A stretch of DNA of 64,000 nt, taken from contig NC_081412.1 of assembly GCF_030272615.1 (NCBI RefSeq), positions 144,002,247 through 144,066,246 of the forward strand, read 5' to 3'. The notes beneath the pieces were generated by a model. That model made no database searches. It was given only the letters and a program-made list of their open reading frames with translations, and had not been told where the DNA came from. This document shows positions 60,952-64,000 of the stretch, in pieces; the stretch's first letter is position 1; the number at the start of each line of letters is the position of its first letter. Position numbers and translations under genes: made by a program. The DNA is from Cryptomeria japonica. Its lineage: Eukaryota > Streptophyta > Pinopsida > Cupressales > Cupressaceae.

Positions 60952-61282
60952 TGTTGGGAATAAGGGTTTGCCTAAGTCAAACCTCAGTTTAGGAATTGAC
61001 CATGAATGAAATAATATAAATACCAAAATAAATACTAAAAATATATACCTCAGACCTGCAATTATTGATGATGATGCTTTGTTCTTTGGATGTAATCACA
61101 TATGTTGTATGAAATGGCATGAACATGACAAAAACCTAATCACACACACATGTGCTTGCATAGGAATGATGTAATTTTGCTCCATAATGATTGAATGATG
61201 AATATGCAACTTTGAAGATCTTTGAAAATGATTGATAATGAATTCTTCATAGATGAAAGAGTGCTTTAGGTAGATAATAGAT
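60952..61282 (-). repeat. family C LTR (5' LTR of element C), truncated
   Basis: It begins TGTTGGGAATAAGGG and follows 47983-48310 closely up to GGTAGATAATAGAT. It is then replaced by Copia6-related sequence. More than half of the LTR is missing. Confidence 0.6.
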
Positions 61283-61410
61283 AGAGTATTTGTTGCAAGG
61301 TGTGGCCCTTGGTCTCTGTACAACAAAAGTGATGTGTTTGCGACATGGCTTAACCACCTCCTGTGGATTCTATAAGTCTAGTAGTTGTATCAGGGATTGA
61401 CAAGTTGATC

Positions 61411-62220
61411 TATATTTTAAGATAGAAAATGATAACATCCTGATTGTTGAAGTCTTTGTTGACAATATTATCTTTGGAGGTGATGATGACTTGAACATGA
61501 AGTTTGTCGGTGATATGCAAAAAGAATTTGAGATGTCTATGATTGGTGAGATGAATTTTTTCTTAGGTTTGTAAATTTCACAAACTGAAAAAGGTATATT
61601 CATATCTCAAACTAAGTATGTGAAGGAATTGCTAAAGAAGTTTGGGTTAGATGACTCCAAACCGGTTGGAACTCCTATGGTGACTAGTTGTAAATTGTCT
61701 AAGAATGATGAATCTCTAAAAGCTAATCAGAGTTTGTACAAATCTATGGTTGGTGGACTGCTATATCTTACTCAAACTAGATCGGATATTAGGGGAAAAT
61801 ACCCCTATAGTAATCTGTATTTTAAGATAGAAAATGACAACATCTTGATTGTTGAAGTCTTTGTTGATGATATTATCTTTGGAGGTGATGATGACTTGAG
61901 TATGAAGTTTGTTGGTGATATGCATAAGGAATTTGAGATGTTTATGATTGGTGAGATGAAATTTTTCTTAGGTTTGCAGATGTCACAAACTGAAAAAGGT
62001 ATATTCATATCTCAAACTAAGTATGTGAAGGAATTGTGAAAGAAGTTTGGGTTAGATGACTCTAAACCGGTTGGAACTCCTATGGTGACTAGTTGTAAAT
62101 TGTCTAAGAATGATGAATCTCCAAAAGCTAATCAAAGTTTGTACAGATCTATGGTTGGTGGACTACTATATCTTATTCAGACTAGACTAGGCATTATGTA
62201 TGCTACGTGCATGGCTGCTA
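61411..62220 (+). repeat. 405-bp in-frame tandem duplication in RT
   Basis: About 61411-61815 repeats at 61816-62220 with few changes (TTTAAGATAG at 61416 and 61821). The period, 405 bases, is exactly 135 codons. Each copy carries the RT catalytic box: FVDNIIFGG in the first (Asp to Asn) and FVDDIIFGG in the second. Confidence 0.8.
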
Positions 62221-62813
62221 GATATAAATTTGATCTGAAAGAAAGTCATATCACTGCTATTAAGAGGATATTCAAATACTTAAAAGGAACTGTGAATTAT
62301 GGTATGTGGTATCCGAGGAATGATGATTTCATGTTATGTGCCTACATTGATGAAGATCGAGCAGGTGATGTTGATGAACAAAAGAGCACTACTGGTGGAG
62401 CATTCTTTTTGGGAAAGAAATTGGTTTCATGGGCTAGTAAGAAACAAGATTTAGTGTCCTTATCTACTGCTAAAGCTGAGTACATTGCTGCTACTAGTAA
62501 TTGCAATCAACTAGTTTGGATGAAGCAAATGTTGAAGGATATCAAAGTTATTTATGATGAGCCTACTGTTATATACTGTGATAATTCCAGTGTTATTAAC
62601 ATGTCAAAGAATCTGGTGCAACATTCAAAAACTGAGCATGTATCAATCAAATATCTTTACTTGAGTGAGAAAGTCAGTGAAGAGAAGGTGAAGTTGGAGT
62701 ATGTATCTACAAAGGAAAAAATAACTGATATTTTCACTAAGCCTTTTCCTACATATACATTTGTCTACTTGAGAGACAAGTTAGGGGTATCCACCCCTCC
62801 TAATGAGAACTAG
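61411..62813 (+). pseudogene. Copia6 RT C-terminal part (duplicated) and RNase H
   Basis: The frame runs through both RT copies, with stops at 61575 (TAA after FFLGL) and 62037 (TGA after KYVKEL). From 62082 an open 243-codon piece covers the RT end and RNase H: AYIDEDRAGD near 62340 (usual TDADWAGD, Trp lost), SLSTAKAEYIA, YCDNSSVI and the ITDIFTKPFP end box. It stops at 62811. This is the best-kept RNase H in the window. Gag, protease, integrase and the RT N-terminus are missing. Confidence 0.85.
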
Positions 62814-63183
62814 ATGCATTGAATTGCATCAATCTGGTGGATTTCAGAGTCTCATCCTTTTATCCAGATTGGTGAATTGGTGTTGCTCCTCTGGTGGAGT
62901 AGTCTGTGTTTTAGGGGAAACAGATTCATGTTTTATATTCAAAGGGGGAGAGTAAGTTTGATTATCTGTTCTAGAGATCTTTGGCATTGTTGTCAAAGGG
63001 GGAGAGAGATCATGTGAAAAATTGCTTTATATGCCTTGATCTTAGGTGGAGTCTATTGAAGATATCTTCATGAAACGACTTTATATGTCTTGATCTTAGG
63101 GGGGGTCTGTTGAAAACATCTTCTTGCTTTGCATTGATTGTTTTTCACATTCATATATTGTCATCAATGCCAAAGGGGTAGAT
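62814..63183 (+). other. Copia6 3' non-coding region with polypurine array
   Basis: AAAGGGGGAG tracts lie near 62942 and 62996. A GGGGGGG tract lies near 63098 and AAAGGGGTAGAT abuts the LTR. It is the same arrangement as in Copia5. No gene is present. Confidence 0.7.
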
Positions 63184-64000
63184 TGTTGGATATTGTTGGT
63201 CATTGTTGTTGCTAGGATATGTTGTCATTGATGTCAACATATTCCTATGTATAGCTTCGGTTGTATTGTGATAGGATATGTTGTTGCATATTACAGATTA
63301 TGTGCAGTTTGTGGTATCTTTCCCTGAGGGAATGATACCATAAAAAAATAAAATCATTATTTACATTAAAGAAGCTGAAGAATATTATGATGAAGAAGAA
63401 AAGACAAAATACTTTGAACCTAGTAAACAAATACATAGATAAATTTTTGAGAATAAAAAAAGACAAATCTATCAACAACAAAATAAGGAAAGAGGTTGTT
63501 GCAAAATTGATTATATGTTGTCATTGGTCTCAAACTTGTTGATCTAATTGCATAACTTAGCAATATTCTTGGTTTGAATGTAGTCTGATATGGTGCAATA
63601 ATAATGACTTAGTACAATGATCATGTAGATGTATGGAGCTTTCTTGTAGATTCTTGTGATGGCATGCCATGATGTTTTGTGGTTTTTTTGGAGTTGTGGT
63701 GATGGTTTTTGTGGTCTACAGTGGTTGTCAACTAAATGTGACTATTTTGATGAATAGTATGTTAGTCAAGTTATGGTCTGGATTGTGGTAGATATGCATC
63801 ATTTATTCATGCTATTTTTGTATGATGTCGGTGAATGTAAAGTCTCATTATATTTCAATTTTTAGATGTTCAAGTGTTTTACAATTGTAGATGATTGGGT
63901 TTGAGTTCGATTTGGTATAGTAACAAAGTAGTAGTCTACAATTTGAATATGTTGCATTTCTCTACCTTTAGTTGGTTAGAGTGATGGGGTTCAATGATTT
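63184..64000 (+). repeat. Copia6 3' LTR, start
   Basis: It begins TGTTGGATATTGTTGG after the polypurine tract. The right end is not seen, and no second copy exists in the window for comparison. The 78-codon minus frame at 63245-63481 is not supported as a gene. Confidence 0.55.

Larger units (their letters stand above)
47983..61282 (-). mobile_element. gypsy-type element C, non-autonomous
   Basis: Family C LTRs lie at 47983-48688 and, cut short, at 60952-61282. The minus-strand order is leader, gag with two CHC-type motifs (59329-58808) and a long non-coding 3' part. Copia5 is inserted at 49141. Without Copia5 the element is about 5 kb, with no sign of RT, RNase H or integrase. Its 3' polypurine complement (TTTATCCCCCACTTT, 48689) resembles that of element A. 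Confidence 0.55.
61283..64000 (+). mobile_element. Copia6: 3' part of a Sirevirus-like element
   Basis: On the plus strand only the end of RT, RNase H, a polypurine array and the start of the 3' LTR (63184 onward) are present. The left side (61283-61410) is not recognised and marks a truncation or recombination with the family C LTR. The RT catalytic part is tandemly duplicated. The window ends inside or just after the LTR. Confidence 0.7.

Overview
This window looks like retrotransposon-filled DNA from a large plant genome. The evidence is AT-rich sequence, no cellular gene that I can support, nested Ty1/copia and Ty3/gypsy elements, tRNA-iMet-type primer sites (TGGTATCAGAGC) and Sirevirus-like polypurine-tract arrays. 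The long LTRs and deep nesting suggest a gymnosperm such as a conifer, but the sequence alone cannot prove this. I found no tRNA, rRNA, CRISPR array or host operon.

Layout. The oldest layer is a minus-strand series of related gypsy-type elements (families A and C) that carry gag and, in A, a protease remnant, but no recognisable reverse transcriptase. Their LTRs lie at 7152-7884, 20835-21481, 47983-48688 and 60952-61282. Leader-like and 3'-end-like sequence flanks the shared LTRs, as in a head-to-tail array. Younger elements sit inside this layer: the 3' LTR of an off-window element (466 to about 6962), itself hit by a small non-autonomous copia (Copia1, 1931-6942, TSD GACCC); a solo-like copia LTR (8896 to about 10117); Copia2 (about 13284-19204, minus); Copia4 (21953 to about 47942, minus); Copia5 (49141 to about 57240, plus); and the 3' half of Copia6 (about 61283-64000, plus).

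Copia4 holds a clear three-level nest. A chromodomain gypsy element with 3.83 kb LTRs (22564-41612, TSD GATCT) lies in its 3' LTR. Within that element's 5' LTR lies Copia3 (25393-31948, TSD GTTTC), a non-autonomous element. In both cases the sister LTR preserves the empty site. Copia5 is interrupted in its reverse transcriptase by an unidentified segment of about 1 kb.

Function. Autonomous elements of this kind make a Gag-protease-integrase-RT-RNase H polyprotein (copia order) or Gag-protease-RT-RNase H-integrase-chromodomain (the chromovirus). Every polyprotein here is broken by stops, frameshifts or deletions, so all are annotated as pseudogenes. The most unusual items are Copia3 (a coiled-coil/zinc-knuckle gag plus a second ORF of about 900 codons that I do not recognise, with no pol), Copia1 (a single gag-protease-unknown frame), and a U5 hairpin next to the primer site. 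That hairpin keeps its loop but changes its stem in a compensatory way across several copia families.
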